Of a stretch of DNA of 38,428 nt, positions 9,501 through 16,303 are shown piece after piece (position 1 is the first letter of the stretch; every line of letters starts with the position of its first letter). The position numbers and the translations under genes are program-made. Where the stretch lies: the NCBI GenBank assembly GCA_015061335.1, contig SUWT01000013.1:1-38428 (forward strand), given 5' to 3'. The notes under the pieces are model-generated. The model was not told the DNA's origin and ran no database searches. It worked only from the letters and a program-made list of their open reading frames with translations. Source of the DNA: Lentimicrobiaceae bacterium. GTDB taxonomy: Bacteria > Bacteroidota > Bacteroidia > Bacteroidales > F082.

Positions 9501-9973
9501 GCACAACTGATGGAGATAATTTCCGTGATGTTGCTCAAGCATATACGATGGGAATTTTGTTAGAAAGAGCGAATTATTATTTAAAGCAAATATGCACTCG
9601 ATACCTATTGTCATCATATCCTGATTCGCTTGCAATTATGGTTCAAGATATGGAAATGGGTGGAGAATTACGTTCAGCTAGCTCCTTGTCAGGAGGAGAA
9701 ACTTTCTTGGTTTCCTTGTCTTTGGCATTAGGTTTGACTTCACTTAATGATGAGAATTTTAATATTGATATGCTTTTCATTGATGAAGGTTTTGGAACTC
9801 TTGACAACGAGTCACTTGATATGGTGATGAATACTTTGGAAAATCTTCATTGTCTTGGCAGAAAAGTTGGAATTATATCTCATGTAGATACTTTAAAAGA
9901 AAGAATACCTGCTCAGATTCAACTTGTTAGAGAAGGCAAATCGGCAAGTAGGGTTGAAATAATTAGGAATTAG
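6596..9973 (+). CDS. sbcC: Exonuclease subunit SbcC (SMC-like ATPase)
   Basis: Rad50-like partner of SbcD: a 1125-residue ATPase whose two half-domains clamp DNA for the nuclease. The Walker A motif CGETGSGKTT is near residue 37. The Q-loop region is QFIRSVMLAQGEFSTFLKS. Long coiled-coil arms (about 210-960) are interrupted by a zinc-hook CPVC near residue 546. The ABC signature SSLSGGETFLVSLSLAL and Walker B MLFIDEGFGTLD are near the C-terminus. The ATG at 6596 is preferred over an in-frame TTG at 6590 because the protein then begins MKIEKIIIQNLNS, the usual family start. The final codons (ATT AGG AAT TAG) lie in an AATTAGG heptamer array, so the terminal Ile-Arg-Asn and the stop are repeat-supplied. 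Confidence 0.97.
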   Translation: MKIEKIIIQNLNSIEDAEINFTNGVLEKEPLFLICGETGSGKTTILDAITLALYDKASRYENVKNNEKTENGNNSTKNTTNILRKGKNDGKAELHFSVKNTHYIATWLVHKTKSNTYTTSNRRKLEVVDDGIKIVLSTKIEEVNKKIEELIGLTYDQFIRSVMLAQGEFSTFLKSKRNEQSEILEMLTGTEVYSKIADAVKTRKGEAFYKKKEAETLCNSLKDKLLSEEEVEELNYSQKLLSQNISLKENELKKIESSISWIKRNNELRKEYDDIKALYDKVMEQINSQQYKDNQSVVDDYFKTSKERESLKELLRLESELLKINKNQDDDVRAFLNLNDSLQKEKDNREKLILQIDDVRDWIENHKDNKLVSDNLNLIVGLLNELCQISNLLLSKDKELFENESEKKATASQLQSLSQSFEELKKSKQKAEINLENLLEEFDSDEYKKLIEEQQKLNDDRKSYSERNAKLNTVKTVLEQYLELGRNIENEKIKCNNLKFSFNQKNDALLLAKSAFETKDTEFQKQKNMVEDWAKEYRLKLKEGEPCPVCGSREHYYKDENIVHTLFTSIENEWSNSKDSFEKAKDDLNKTEAELNAVIRNIDAEEKRLELLLNNLNKLCNNNPVFEIERIDVNILKYNNLILNIDKRIAEINAMLNNIAIAKKKIDEAQNNKRQIDDKYISVEKSLISKQNEYQQIELSLNTIKTVIQEQRIKFDEKEIAVNEYVKIDNWKQLFLSSSDGFINHIKVISSEWQGKLELLNNIEKQIINLDNIIEQCEKYVSITLPLINYDRNFAFESSITPLQSLIPLYSAVYEKIKERLTEKNRIEGNLNSVKKDIDVFIDNNVNIDFERLKYLSEINDIQYLVQKNKTLDDESIKCKNTLAIKSEEIDSHNNNESKPADDLNLEELQLSLISLTNEKKREEETLSEVKMKLALNAQNSADSLDYHKDLEEKERVYHLWEQLAKAIGTTDGDNFRDVAQAYTMGILLERANYYLKQICTRYLLSSYPDSLAIMVQDMEMGGELRSASSLSGGETFLVSLSLALGLTSLNDENFNIDMLFIDEGFGTLDNESLDMVMNTLENLHCLGRKVGIISHVDTLKERIPAQIQLVREGKSASRVEIIRN

Positions 9974-9988
9974 GAATTAGGAATTGGG
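9961..9988. repeat. AATTAGG heptamer array (4 units) at the sbcC stop
   Basis: Three exact AATTAGG units followed by AATTGGG, then a degenerate AATGATG that runs into GGTAGAGACG of the hairpin element. The sbcC TAG (9971-9973) is the TAG of the second unit. Confidence 0.9.
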
Positions 9989-9999
9989 AATGATGGTAG

Positions 10000-10044
10000 A
10001 GACGCGTCAATGTAACCTGCAAATAGAAAAACATTGACACGTCT
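10000..10044. repeat. AGACG hairpin repeat, copy 1
   Basis: An imperfect inverted repeat. The left arm AGACGCGTCAATGT pairs with the right arm ACATTGACACGTCT (one mismatch in 14) around an 18-base loop beginning AACCTGCAAATA. It is preceded by GATGGTAG and a heptamer array. It matches copies at 10061-10102 and 11296-11341 almost base for base, loop included, so it is a dispersed element and not just a terminator. Confidence 0.85.
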
Positions 10045-10058
10045 TAGGAATTAGGAAT
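10045..10058. repeat. Two heptamer units (TAGGAAT) between hairpin copies
   Basis: TAGGAATTAGGAAT, a short array in phase with the AATTAGG family, joins hairpin copies 1 and 2. The whole 9974-10120 spacer before rmuC is made almost entirely of these repeats. Confidence 0.75.
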
Positions 10059-10060
10059 AA

Positions 10061-10102
10061 ACGTCAATGTAACCTGCAAATAAAACAAACATTGACACGT
10101 CT
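10061..10102. repeat. AGACG hairpin repeat, copy 2 (left end shortened)
   Basis: Starts at ACGTCAATGTAACCTGC and ends at ACATTGACACGTCT. It keeps the loop but lacks the first bases of the left arm. It lies 18 bases before the rmuC start codon, so it would form a stem in the rmuC leader if transcription reads through from sbcC. Confidence 0.85.
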
Positions 10103-10120
10103 CAAAAAAAATAAAATAAT

Positions 10121-11311
10121 ATGACTTATTTATTCTTTATAATCGGATTTGTAATTGGCTCTTTATTAGTCGGTTTTATCTTAAAATCAAAGAACAGCAG
10201 TCTTAAAACACAAATTGATTTCATGAAAGAACAGGAAATCAAAAATGATGAGTTCAGAAACAAGCAGTTTGAGATTCAGATAAATGCATTGAAATCGGAG
10301 TTGCAGAACACTACGGAAAGATTGTTGGCGCAAAGAGAAGAATCTTTGGTGAGAGCCAATAATGTTCAGTTAGATGCGGTTCTCAATCCTTTGAAGAACG
10401 AGATTGAAGGAATGCGCAAGTCGATGACAGACAACATCAAAACGACTTCAGAAAACAAGGCGAGTCTGGAGAAAGCGATAGAAGAGCTTATGAAACGTAC
10501 GCAAGATATTGGTAATGACGCTAATAATCTTGCCAAAGCATTGAAAAACGAAACAAAGACGCAAGGCAATTGGGGTGAGTTGATCTTAGAAAACATACTT
10601 GAGAAATCGGGACTGACAGAAGGCGAGCATTATGAAAAGCAGACGACTCTGAAAGATTCATGCGGGAATATGCTTTTCCATGACGAGACGGGCAAACGCC
10701 TGATTCCTGATGTCGTCATTCATTATCCTGACAATAAAGATGTCGTTATAGATTCAAAAGTCTCTCTGACGGCATTTGTCGATTACTGTAATGCGTGCAA
10801 TGAAAATGAAAAATCGTTGGCGTTAAAGCGACATCTTCAAAGCATGAGAGCGCATTATAAGGAATTGCAGAAGAAGAACTACGCATCATATATCAAAGCA
10901 CCGCGTGTGAGTTTGGATTACGTAATTATGTTTGTTCCTAATGAATCGGCTATGCAACTTGCTATTTATGAAGATAATAGTCTTTGGCGTGAGGCTTTTG
11001 AGAATGGAGTTTTCATCACGAGCGAACAGAATCTGCTTGCGTTGTTGAGAATGATACAACTCGCTTGGACGCAGGTGAGACAGGCACGTAACCAGCAGGA
11101 GATTTTTGAAGCGGTGCAGAAACTCTTGGACAGAGTTAATGAATTCATGAAACGTTACGAAGACTTGGGCAAGAAGATAGAAAGTCTGCAAGGCAGTTAT
11201 GACTCGGTAAAGAACAAGTTATATGATGGCAATCAAAGCGTTGTGAAAGCAGCGAATAAGATTGTTGGAATGGCTGGAATTAGGATTGATGGTAGAGACG
11301 CGTCAATGTAA
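10121..11311 (+). CDS. rmuC: DNA recombination protein RmuC
   Basis: RmuC limits recombination-dependent inversion between short inverted repeats and carries a restriction-like nuclease fold. The 396-residue protein starts with one membrane anchor (YLFFIIGFVIGSLLVGFIL). A coiled coil follows (about 25-150), then the RmuC domain with GNWGELILENILEKSGL and the PD-(D/E)XK-like core PDVVIH…VVIDSKVSL (about 195-215). The C-terminus is helical. The final residues (GIRIDGRDASM) do not resemble the family. They are encoded by a GGAATTAGG unit plus the left arm of hairpin copy 3, which also gives the TAA. The gene lies 147 bases after sbcC on the same strand. A protein linked to inverted-repeat recombination thus sits among inverted repeats; I infer nothing causal from that. 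Confidence 0.95.
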   Translation: MTYLFFIIGFVIGSLLVGFILKSKNSSLKTQIDFMKEQEIKNDEFRNKQFEIQINALKSELQNTTERLLAQREESLVRANNVQLDAVLNPLKNEIEGMRKSMTDNIKTTSENKASLEKAIEELMKRTQDIGNDANNLAKALKNETKTQGNWGELILENILEKSGLTEGEHYEKQTTLKDSCGNMLFHDETGKRLIPDVVIHYPDNKDVVIDSKVSLTAFVDYCNACNENEKSLALKRHLQSMRAHYKELQKKNYASYIKAPRVSLDYVIMFVPNESAMQLAIYEDNSLWREAFENGVFITSEQNLLALLRMIQLAWTQVRQARNQQEIFEAVQKLLDRVNEFMKRYEDLGKKIESLQGSYDSVKNKLYDGNQSVVKAANKIVGMAGIRIDGRDASM

Positions 11312-11341
11312 CCTGCAAATAAAACAAACATTGATACGTCT
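11296..11341. repeat. AGACG hairpin repeat, copy 3, spanning the rmuC stop
   Basis: The left arm is AGACGCGTCAATGT, the loop AACCTGCAAATAAAACAA and the right arm ACATTGATACGTCT (two mismatches between arms). It is preceded by GGAATTAGGATTGATGGTAG, the same lead-in as copy 1. The left arm is translated as the end of RmuC, and TAA 11309-11311 is the arm-loop junction. Confidence 0.85.
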
Positions 11342-11345
11342 AAAG

Positions 11346-11388
11346 AAATCCCTCAAAGACTTATTCAATGAGGGATTTGTTTTCTTTA
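11346..11388. terminator. Bidirectional terminator between rmuC and the 178-residue gene
   Basis: A perfect 10-bp stem, AAATCCCTCA (11346-11355) with TGAGGGATTT (11369-11378), has a 13-base loop and is followed by GTTTTCTTT on the + strand. On the - strand a weaker T-containing tail (TCTTTA) follows. It lies between two convergent genes. Confidence 0.8.
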
Positions 11389-11410
11389 TATGACGTTGCT
11401 ACCATATTCT

Positions 11411-11947
11411 TTAATTCAAGCCTAACATCTTATATCCCATGGCGTTCAGCTCTACTGCCATTCCCATAAGATACATCTGATGAAGACTTTCCATATATGC
11501 TTCCAAGGCTTCTTTGGTTCCAGGTTCCACGTCTTCTTTACGTAATATAGTATTGGTTATTGAAGCACATTCTGCAACAATCTCCGTCATTTTCTTACAA
11601 CCTTCTTCGTCAAGTTTAAGAACGTCTTCAAGAATATATTCGTCCATCTCGTCGAAGCCGCGTTTGTCACGGATTCCTTCGTATAACGACAAAGGATTTA
11701 AGGCTCCGTATATCTCCCAGTCTTCGTCCCAGAATTTTGCCATCGCCATTCCTAAGAACATAACCCAACCTAAGGAGACCATAGGATATTCGTTAAATTC
11801 TCTCACGCCGTCAGGAAGATAAGCGTGTAACATATCCTGCCATCTCTCTTCAACATCAGGGCAGATGGGGAAACGCTCGCCAACGACATTCTCCTGCCTT
11901 AGATATTGCAATAATATTTGTTTTAGTTTATCGCCGTAGTTGTTCAT
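11411..11947 (-). CDS. Conserved hypothetical protein, 178 residues
   Basis: I do not recognise a named domain. The protein is acidic and mainly helical by composition, rich in Glu, Met and aromatic residues. It has a central hydrophobic stretch (MVSLGWVMFLGMAMAKFW, about 55-72) and no signal peptide, so it is probably a soluble, cytoplasmic helical protein. GC content and codon use resemble conserved chromosomal genes, not AT-rich accessory DNA, and it has its own TAnnTTTG promoter about 120 bases upstream and a terminator downstream. I believe similar proteins occur widely in Bacteroidales, but that is recollection. The only nearby same-strand neighbour is the galactose operon beyond a + strand lipoprotein gene, so context gives no function. 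Confidence 0.8.
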   Translation of the reverse strand: MNNYGDKLKQILLQYLRQENVVGERFPICPDVEERWQDMLHAYLPDGVREFNEYPMVSLGWVMFLGMAMAKFWDEDWEIYGALNPLSLYEGIRDKRGFDEMDEYILEDVLKLDEEGCKKMTEIVAECASITNTILRKEDVEPGTKEALEAYMESLHQMYLMGMAVELNAMGYKMLGLN

Positions 11948-12068
11948 GATGAAATATTAATTGTTATTGTTTTTTATCAATTTGTTATATAACGCCAATC
12001 TTTTTATTTTGTTTTGTGATGAGGAGTGTTTGGATAAAGTGTTATGAGCATATAATGTGAATATTTTA

Positions 12069-12076
12069 CAAAGTTA
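12069..12076 (-). promoter_or_regulatory. Promoter -7 box TAACTTTG for the 178-residue gene
   Basis: On the - strand, TAACTTTG matches TAnnTTTG exactly and lies about 120 bases before the ATG at 11947. No convincing TTTG -33 element is seen at the usual distance, only TTTAG-like sequence. Confidence 0.45.
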
Positions 12077-12221
12077 CGAAATAATGCTAAAGTAAAGGAA
12101 AAATATCAAAATAATTATGAAATTTTATTTCCCACAAAGATCTTTAAAGAAGTTTTAACAAATCGTTGCCAACATTTATGTCATTACTTTGTTTTTCAAT
12201 CAACATTTAAAAACAAATGCT

Positions 12222-12677
12222 ATGAAAAAGACTATTTTATTATTTGGATTATTTATCCTATCATTACCTTTGATTTTTACAAGCTGTAATGATGATGACT
12301 TCTCAGATGAAGTGATAATAACTGATAATGTCATTACCTTAGGCAATGCTATTTCTCCGATTACGTCTGTTTATAGTAAAACCGAAAACGACGATACTTT
12401 CATTATTGTCAACACCAATGCGATGCAGCTTATTTTGGAATTAGACAACAAACAAAGTATCCCGACAGGAAACATGCCGCTTACGCTCAACGGCGATTAC
12501 AGTGGAGAGATAACGATGATTTGGTCGGGAGTGGAATATCTTCTTACGGGAGATCTAAGCATCTCATTATCAGGTGATGTTTATACTATAGTGGCTTCAG
12601 GGAACGCCGCCTTGGATTATTACACCTTTATGCCGTTCAATTTGTATTACAAAGGAAAAGTCACTTCCACTAACTAA
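12222..12677 (+). CDS. Small lipoprotein of unknown function
   Basis: A 151-residue protein starting MKKTILLFGLFILSLPLIFTSC with a clear lipobox (FTSC, Cys about 22) followed by NDDD. The acidic +2 residues are typical of Bacteroidota lipoproteins, some of which are surface exposed. The mature part is Thr/Ser/Asn-rich and predicted beta-strand, with no motif I recognise. The ATG at 12222 is chosen over an upstream in-frame start at 12189 because it places the basic signal N-region directly before the hydrophobic core. A TTACTTTG sequence at 12184-12191 may be part of its promoter. It appears to be a single-gene unit ending in a hairpin at 12701-12749. Confidence 0.8.
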   Translation: MKKTILLFGLFILSLPLIFTSCNDDDFSDEVIITDNVITLGNAISPITSVYSKTENDDTFIIVNTNAMQLILELDNKQSIPTGNMPLTLNGDYSGEITMIWSGVEYLLTGDLSISLSGDVYTIVASGNAALDYYTFMPFNLYYKGKVTSTN

Positions 12678-12700
12678 GGATTTTTCATATACAATTTTTG

Positions 12701-12757
12701 AGACGTATCGATTATATATTGATTATATTTATGTGTAATTGATACGTCTTTGTTTTT
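12701..12757 (+). terminator. Hairpin after the lipoprotein gene, related to the AGACG repeat
   Basis: AGACGTATCGATT (12701-12713) pairs with AATTGATACGTCT (12737-12749) with one mismatch, followed by TTGTTTTTT. It works as a terminator on paper. The arm AGACGTATCRAT is also close to the right arm of hairpin copy 3 (reverse complement AGACGTATCAATGT), so it may be a diverged member of the same element with a different loop. Confidence 0.7.
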
Positions 12758-12780
12758 TAGCCTTCATATTATTTCAAAAA

Positions 12781-12837
12781 AGAGACGCCATAATATTGAC
12801 GTCTCTACCGAAAGCTAACAGCTTATTGCTGACAGCT
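12781..12837 (-). repeat. Composite repeat: AGCTGTY heptamer array plus AGAGACG hairpin
   Basis: Read on the - strand: AGCTGTC, AGCAATA and AGCTGTT units then AGCT (12837-12813), then TTCGGTAGAGACG and an imperfect hairpin whose outer arms are AGAGACG (12806-12800) and CGTCTCT (12787-12781), followed by a T run. The order heptamer array, GGTAGAGACG, hairpin is the same as at 9961-10044, although the heptamer sequence differs. It lies just downstream of the MFS permease stop and may double as the terminator of the galactose operon. Confidence 0.75.
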
Positions 12838-12843
12838 ATTTTA

Positions 12844-14133
12844 TTATTCCACTGGAATGTCTTTATTAACATTCTTCGATCCTACTAAAGCGTAGAACAA
12901 CAAGAAAGCGAGACCTGCTGCTACTACCCAGTAACTTACTAAATAGTTGCCGCTTAAGTCAACGACAAAGTTTTGTACGAATGGCAAGATGCCGCCGCCG
13001 CAAACCAATGCCATGAAGATACCTGATGCTTTTTCTGTGTATTTGCCAAGACCTTCAACAGCTAAGTTGAAGATGCCGCCCCACATGACTGATGTGCAGA
13101 GACCACATAATACTAACAATGCTGCATTGACCGGAACTTCTGCTATACCAAAACCTTCTGTGCCTTTGAATACAGGAAGTCCGACAACTGTTGATGGGTT
13201 TAAGAATATTGCCAGGACAACGAAAATCAAACCGATGCCTGATACTGTTGTCAACATTGTTTTTGCAGAAACCTTAGCACCTAATGCTGCACCGGCTAAA
13301 CGACCTACAAGCATTAAGAACCAGTATGTTGCTGTTACTGTGCCGGCAATAGCTTCTGCTCCTGTTGCAACATTCAATCCGCCGTTTTGTAACCATTTTT
13401 GTAAAACATTAGGGATACCGACTTCAACACCGACATAGATGAAAATCGCTACTGCTCCTAAAATGAAGTGACGGAATGACATTGGACCATATTGTGATTT
13501 TTCGTCTTTTTCAATTTTCTGAACAGGATTTTCAGGAATATCTGTCAAGAATATTACTACAAATGCTAATGCAAAGATACCTAAAGCGATAAACATCAAT
13601 GGGAATACGTCGCTGATGACAGCATTCTTGATACCGTTAGGAATTAAAACACCTGTTAAGAAGATACATGCTGTACCCATCAATGAGTTGAAAGAACCAC
13701 CAACTTGAATGAGTTGGTTGCCTTTGTTACCGCCGCCGCCGAGTTTGTTAAGCATAGGGTTGACAACGATGTTCAACATACACATTGAGAAACCAGCGAT
13801 GAATGCGCCGAGAAGATAGATGCCGAAAGCTGTGTTGCTGTCGATCAATCCTGAAAGTGTTTGGATGCCAACGCCGACGAAACCTACTGTAACAGCTGCC
13901 AATGCGGTTTTCTTATAACCGTATTTTTGTAACATGTTACCTGCTGGGATTCCCATCACTGCGTAAGCGATGAAGTTAGCCAAAACGCCTAATGTTCCCA
14001 TCCAGTTTGCTACGCTAAATTGATTCTTTAAAATGTCACCCATCGGTGATGCTAAGTTGGTGACGAATGAAATCATACCGAACAAAAGAATCATCACGAT
14101 GATTGCTAAGAAATTACCTTTTTTCTTTTCCAT
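12844..14133 (-). CDS. MFS hexose permease (FGHS / glucose-galactose type)
   Basis: A 429-residue, 12-helix major facilitator of the fucose-galactose-glucose:H+ symporter family, in the inner membrane. The N-terminal half shows FVTNLASPMGDILKNQF in helix 1 and the MFS loop 2-3 motif IPAGNMLQKYGYKKT. A cytoplasmic linker (PENPVQKIEKDEKSQYG) separates it from the second six-helix bundle. Bacteroides homologues are annotated as glucose/galactose transporters and sit with galM and galK as here. As the last gene of the operon, only 12 bases after galM, it most likely imports galactose or glucose for the pathway encoded upstream. Substrate choice is inferred from neighbours. GC-richer codons than in flanking accessory genes suggest good expression. 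Confidence 0.9.
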   Translation of the reverse strand: MEKKKGNFLAIIVMILLFGMISFVTNLASPMGDILKNQFSVANWMGTLGVLANFIAYAVMGIPAGNMLQKYGYKKTALAAVTVGFVGVGIQTLSGLIDSNTAFGIYLLGAFIAGFSMCMLNIVVNPMLNKLGGGGNKGNQLIQVGGSFNSLMGTACIFLTGVLIPNGIKNAVISDVFPLMFIALGIFALAFVVIFLTDIPENPVQKIEKDEKSQYGPMSFRHFILGAVAIFIYVGVEVGIPNVLQKWLQNGGLNVATGAEAIAGTVTATYWFLMLVGRLAGAALGAKVSAKTMLTTVSGIGLIFVVLAIFLNPSTVVGLPVFKGTEGFGIAEVPVNAALLVLCGLCTSVMWGGIFNLAVEGLGKYTEKASGIFMALVCGGGILPFVQNFVVDLSGNYLVSYWVVAAGLAFLLFYALVGSKNVNKDIPVE

Positions 14134-14145
14134 TGTTTTATTTTT

Positions 14146-15204
14146 TTATAATGTTGAAAATTTAAATTTGATTACTTCTTTATATTCTTCTCCTGGACGT
14201 AAGACTACCTTAGGGAAGTTGGTTTTGTTTGGAGAGTCGGGGAGTGCCTGACATTCCATCGCCACGCCTTCATAGTCTTCGTAGCTCTTGCCGCATTTAC
14301 CTTCCGGGCAGCCGCTTAGCCAGTTGCCTGTGTAAATTTGAAGTCCTGGCTGTGTGGTGAACACATCGACTTTGATACCTGAAGCATCGTTGCTTAATGT
14401 AGCGGCTTGGCGTATCACACCTTTATTATAATTGTCGAGAACCCAGCAGCTGTCGTAGCCTTTGCCGTTGACCAAAGCAGGGAAGTCGGCTTTGATGTCA
14501 CGACCGATGAGTTTAGTCTCGGTGAAATCCATTGGAGTTTCTTTAACAGTAGCGATCTCGCCTGTTGTAATCAACTCGTCTGTCGCAGGAAGATAGTTCT
14601 GAGCATAAATCTTAAGATTATGATCTAAGATATTGCCGTTGCCTTCGCCTTTGAGATTGAAATAGACGTGGTTGGTTAGATTCACTATTGTAGGTTCGTT
14701 GCTTTCGGCTCTTAATGTGAGAGTGAGTTCGTTATCGTCGCTCCAGTGATATTCTGCTTTAGCGAGGAGCTCTCCGGGATAACCGCATTCTCCGTCTTCA
14801 GAGAAATATGTAAATTCCACATTGCCGTTATCGTTTATCTCTCCGCACCATAATTGATTTGCGAAGCCGTCGTTACCTCCGTGAAGGTGATGTTTGCCGT
14901 CGCCAGTATTGAGTACCAACTGATATTGTTTTTCGTCGATGCTGAACTTGCCTTCGCATATTCTGTTGGAGAAACGTCCCGGTACCTTACCTGCGCATGG
15001 TCCGTCGCCGATATATGATTTTAAATCTTTATAACCGAGAACTACGTCGGTCATTTTTCCTTCTTTGTCCGGAACTACGATGGAAACGATGCCGGCACCG
15101 ATGTTACATAATGTCACTGTCGCGCCATTAGCGTTGGTAATTTTATAAACATAGATAGCACCGCCATCTTCCAATGTTCCGTGTTCTATTCTTTCGATGT
15201 TCAT
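14146..15204 (-). CDS. galM: Aldose 1-epimerase (galactose mutarotase)
   Basis: GalM interconverts alpha and beta anomers of galactose or glucose so that galactokinase receives the alpha form. The 352-residue protein shows the family's key parts: NRICEGKFSIDEKQYQL with GKHHLHGGNDGF (catalytic-site His near residues 105-110), NLTNHVYFNLKG (second essential His near 180), and the C-terminal VAMECQALPDSPN with the catalytic Glu, followed by LRPGEEY. No signal peptide is present, so it is cytoplasmic. It lies between the nucleotidyltransferase gene (115-base spacer containing inverted heptamer arrays) and the MFS permease gene (12-base spacer). Confidence 0.95.
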   Translation of the reverse strand: MNIERIEHGTLEDGGAIYVYKITNANGATVTLCNIGAGIVSIVVPDKEGKMTDVVLGYKDLKSYIGDGPCAGKVPGRFSNRICEGKFSIDEKQYQLVLNTGDGKHHLHGGNDGFANQLWCGEINDNGNVEFTYFSEDGECGYPGELLAKAEYHWSDDNELTLTLRAESNEPTIVNLTNHVYFNLKGEGNGNILDHNLKIYAQNYLPATDELITTGEIATVKETPMDFTETKLIGRDIKADFPALVNGKGYDSCWVLDNYNKGVIRQAATLSNDASGIKVDVFTTQPGLQIYTGNWLSGCPEGKCGKSYEDYEGVAMECQALPDSPNKTNFPKVVLRPGEEYKEVIKFKFSTL

Positions 15205-15214
15205 AGTTTTATTA

Positions 15215-15316
15215 GTTTAATGTTTAAAGTTTAAGGTTTAGAGTAGTTTAAAGTCTATAAGATTAAAGTGATAAGTTTATTTTAGACCTTAAACATTAAG
15301 CCTTAAACCTTAAACC
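15215..15316. repeat. Inverted GTTTAAG / CTTAAAC heptamer arrays
   Basis: The left array at 15215-15242 reads GTTTAAT, GTTTAAA, GTTTAAG, GTTTAGA. The right array at 15287-15316 is the inverted form: CCTTAAA, CATTAAG, CCTTAAA, CCTTAAA, CC. The arrays face each other across about 44 bases and can fold into a long imperfect hairpin. The right array ends 3 bases from the nucleotidyltransferase stop; the left starts 10 bases from the galM ATG. Each unit contains TAA on at least one strand. Confidence 0.85.
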
Positions 15317-15319
15317 AAA

Positions 15320-16222
15320 TTATTTCCATAAAACATTAGGATAAACTCCTCTGTCAACTAAATTCTGAATCTTAGCTACTACATCAGGTTTGTCTTCTTT
15401 GTAAGTCACGCCAAACCAGACGGCGTCGCTTGACAAGACTTTCAGTTTTGCTTCGCCGCTGTTGATGAGTTTGTTGACCATCAATGGAATGAAGAACTCA
15501 GCCTTGATGTTGGTCTTTGCCTGTGTATCCAAGAATTCTTTGAAACCTTCTGTTGAATGTGTGAAGAAGTCGGGAGTGAAACCGAAGAAGTTCATTGAAA
15601 CTAAAGTCTCTAAGTCGAGTGGGTGAGAGCCTTCTTCATCGGTATAAGCTGCGCCGTCTTCTGTCTTTGCTATCGAAGTACGCTCGACGATAGTCTGTAA
15701 ATAATGGTTTTCGTCCTGAGTGCAGACGCCTCTTGAAACAGTTCCGAATTCTGATAATGTGTTTCTCAATTTATAAGCCACCATGCTGTATGCACCGTTT
15801 TTACCTTCGCATTCGGTGAGATATTTTGCCATCACTTCGTAAGCCTCTTTGCCGTAGAAATCGTCGGCATTGATTACAGCGAAAGGCTCTTTAATGACAT
15901 CAGCTGCCATCAAAACAGCGTGGCATGTTCCCCAAGGTTTCACTCTGCCTTCCGGTAAAGAATAACCTTCAGGAAGACATTCCAATCCTTGATAAACATA
16001 TTCTACAGGTATTCCGAAACGTTCTGTGTTGTTTACTTTTTCAAATGCTTCAGCGAAGTCTTTACGAATGACGAAAACGACTTTGCCGAAACCGGCTCTT
16101 TTTGCATCGAAGATTGAATAATCCAAGATAGCTTCGTTGTTAGGACCAACGCCGTCCATTTGCTTCAAGGCTCCGTAACGAGAACCCATTCCAGCTGCTA
16201 ATACTAATAATGTTGGTTTCAT
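15320..16222 (-). CDS. Sugar-phosphate nucleotidyltransferase
   Basis: A 300-residue cytoplasmic enzyme of the NTP_transferase family (GT-A fold), which makes NDP-sugars from NTP and sugar 1-phosphate. The signature is at the N-terminus: LVLAAGMGSRYGALKQMDGVGP, a variant of the usual LAAGxGTRLxPxTxxxPK. The metal-binding Asp region is AVINADDFYGKEAYEV (about 110-125). FVIRKDF, YSMVAYKLRNTLSEFGTVSRG and the C-terminal VTYKEDKPDVVAKIQNLVDRGVYP complete a family often seen beside sugar kinases in Bacteroidales. The sugar is not known. The position between galK and galM, with no galT in the operon, suggests it may activate galactose 1-phosphate or glucose 1-phosphate with UTP. That is inference. 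Confidence 0.87.
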   Translation of the reverse strand: MKPTLLVLAAGMGSRYGALKQMDGVGPNNEAILDYSIFDAKRAGFGKVVFVIRKDFAEAFEKVNNTERFGIPVEYVYQGLECLPEGYSLPEGRVKPWGTCHAVLMAADVIKEPFAVINADDFYGKEAYEVMAKYLTECEGKNGAYSMVAYKLRNTLSEFGTVSRGVCTQDENHYLQTIVERTSIAKTEDGAAYTDEEGSHPLDLETLVSMNFFGFTPDFFTHSTEGFKEFLDTQAKTNIKAEFFIPLMVNKLINSGEAKLKVLSSDAVWFGVTYKEDKPDVVAKIQNLVDRGVYPNVLWK

Positions 16223-16237
16223 TGTTTTATTTTATTT

Positions 16238-16268
16238 GTCAACGGACAACAGACAACAGTCAACAGTC
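16238..16268. repeat. GTCAACA heptamer array (4.4 units)
   Basis: GTCAACG, GACAACA, GACAACA, GTCAACA, GTC. On the operon's sense (-) strand this reads TGTTGAC and related units, with a TGA in the GTCAACA-type units. It lies 16 bases upstream of the nucleotidyltransferase ATG. Confidence 0.85.
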
Positions 16269-16303
16269 TTTGTCCAATTTCTATTGTTAATCTGTTTGGC
16301 ATT

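Noticed and set aside
10000-10102. Two similar ~45-base units in a row, looking like the start of a CRISPR array
   Set aside because: The units are themselves inverted repeats joined by heptamers, the 'spacer' is only repeat sequence, other copies lie singly 1.2-4.7 kb away, and no cas genes are present.
12947-13438. 163-codon + frame opposite the MFS permease gene
   Set aside because: It is Pro/Thr/Lys-rich, the expected mirror of a membrane protein's codons, and no start signals are present.
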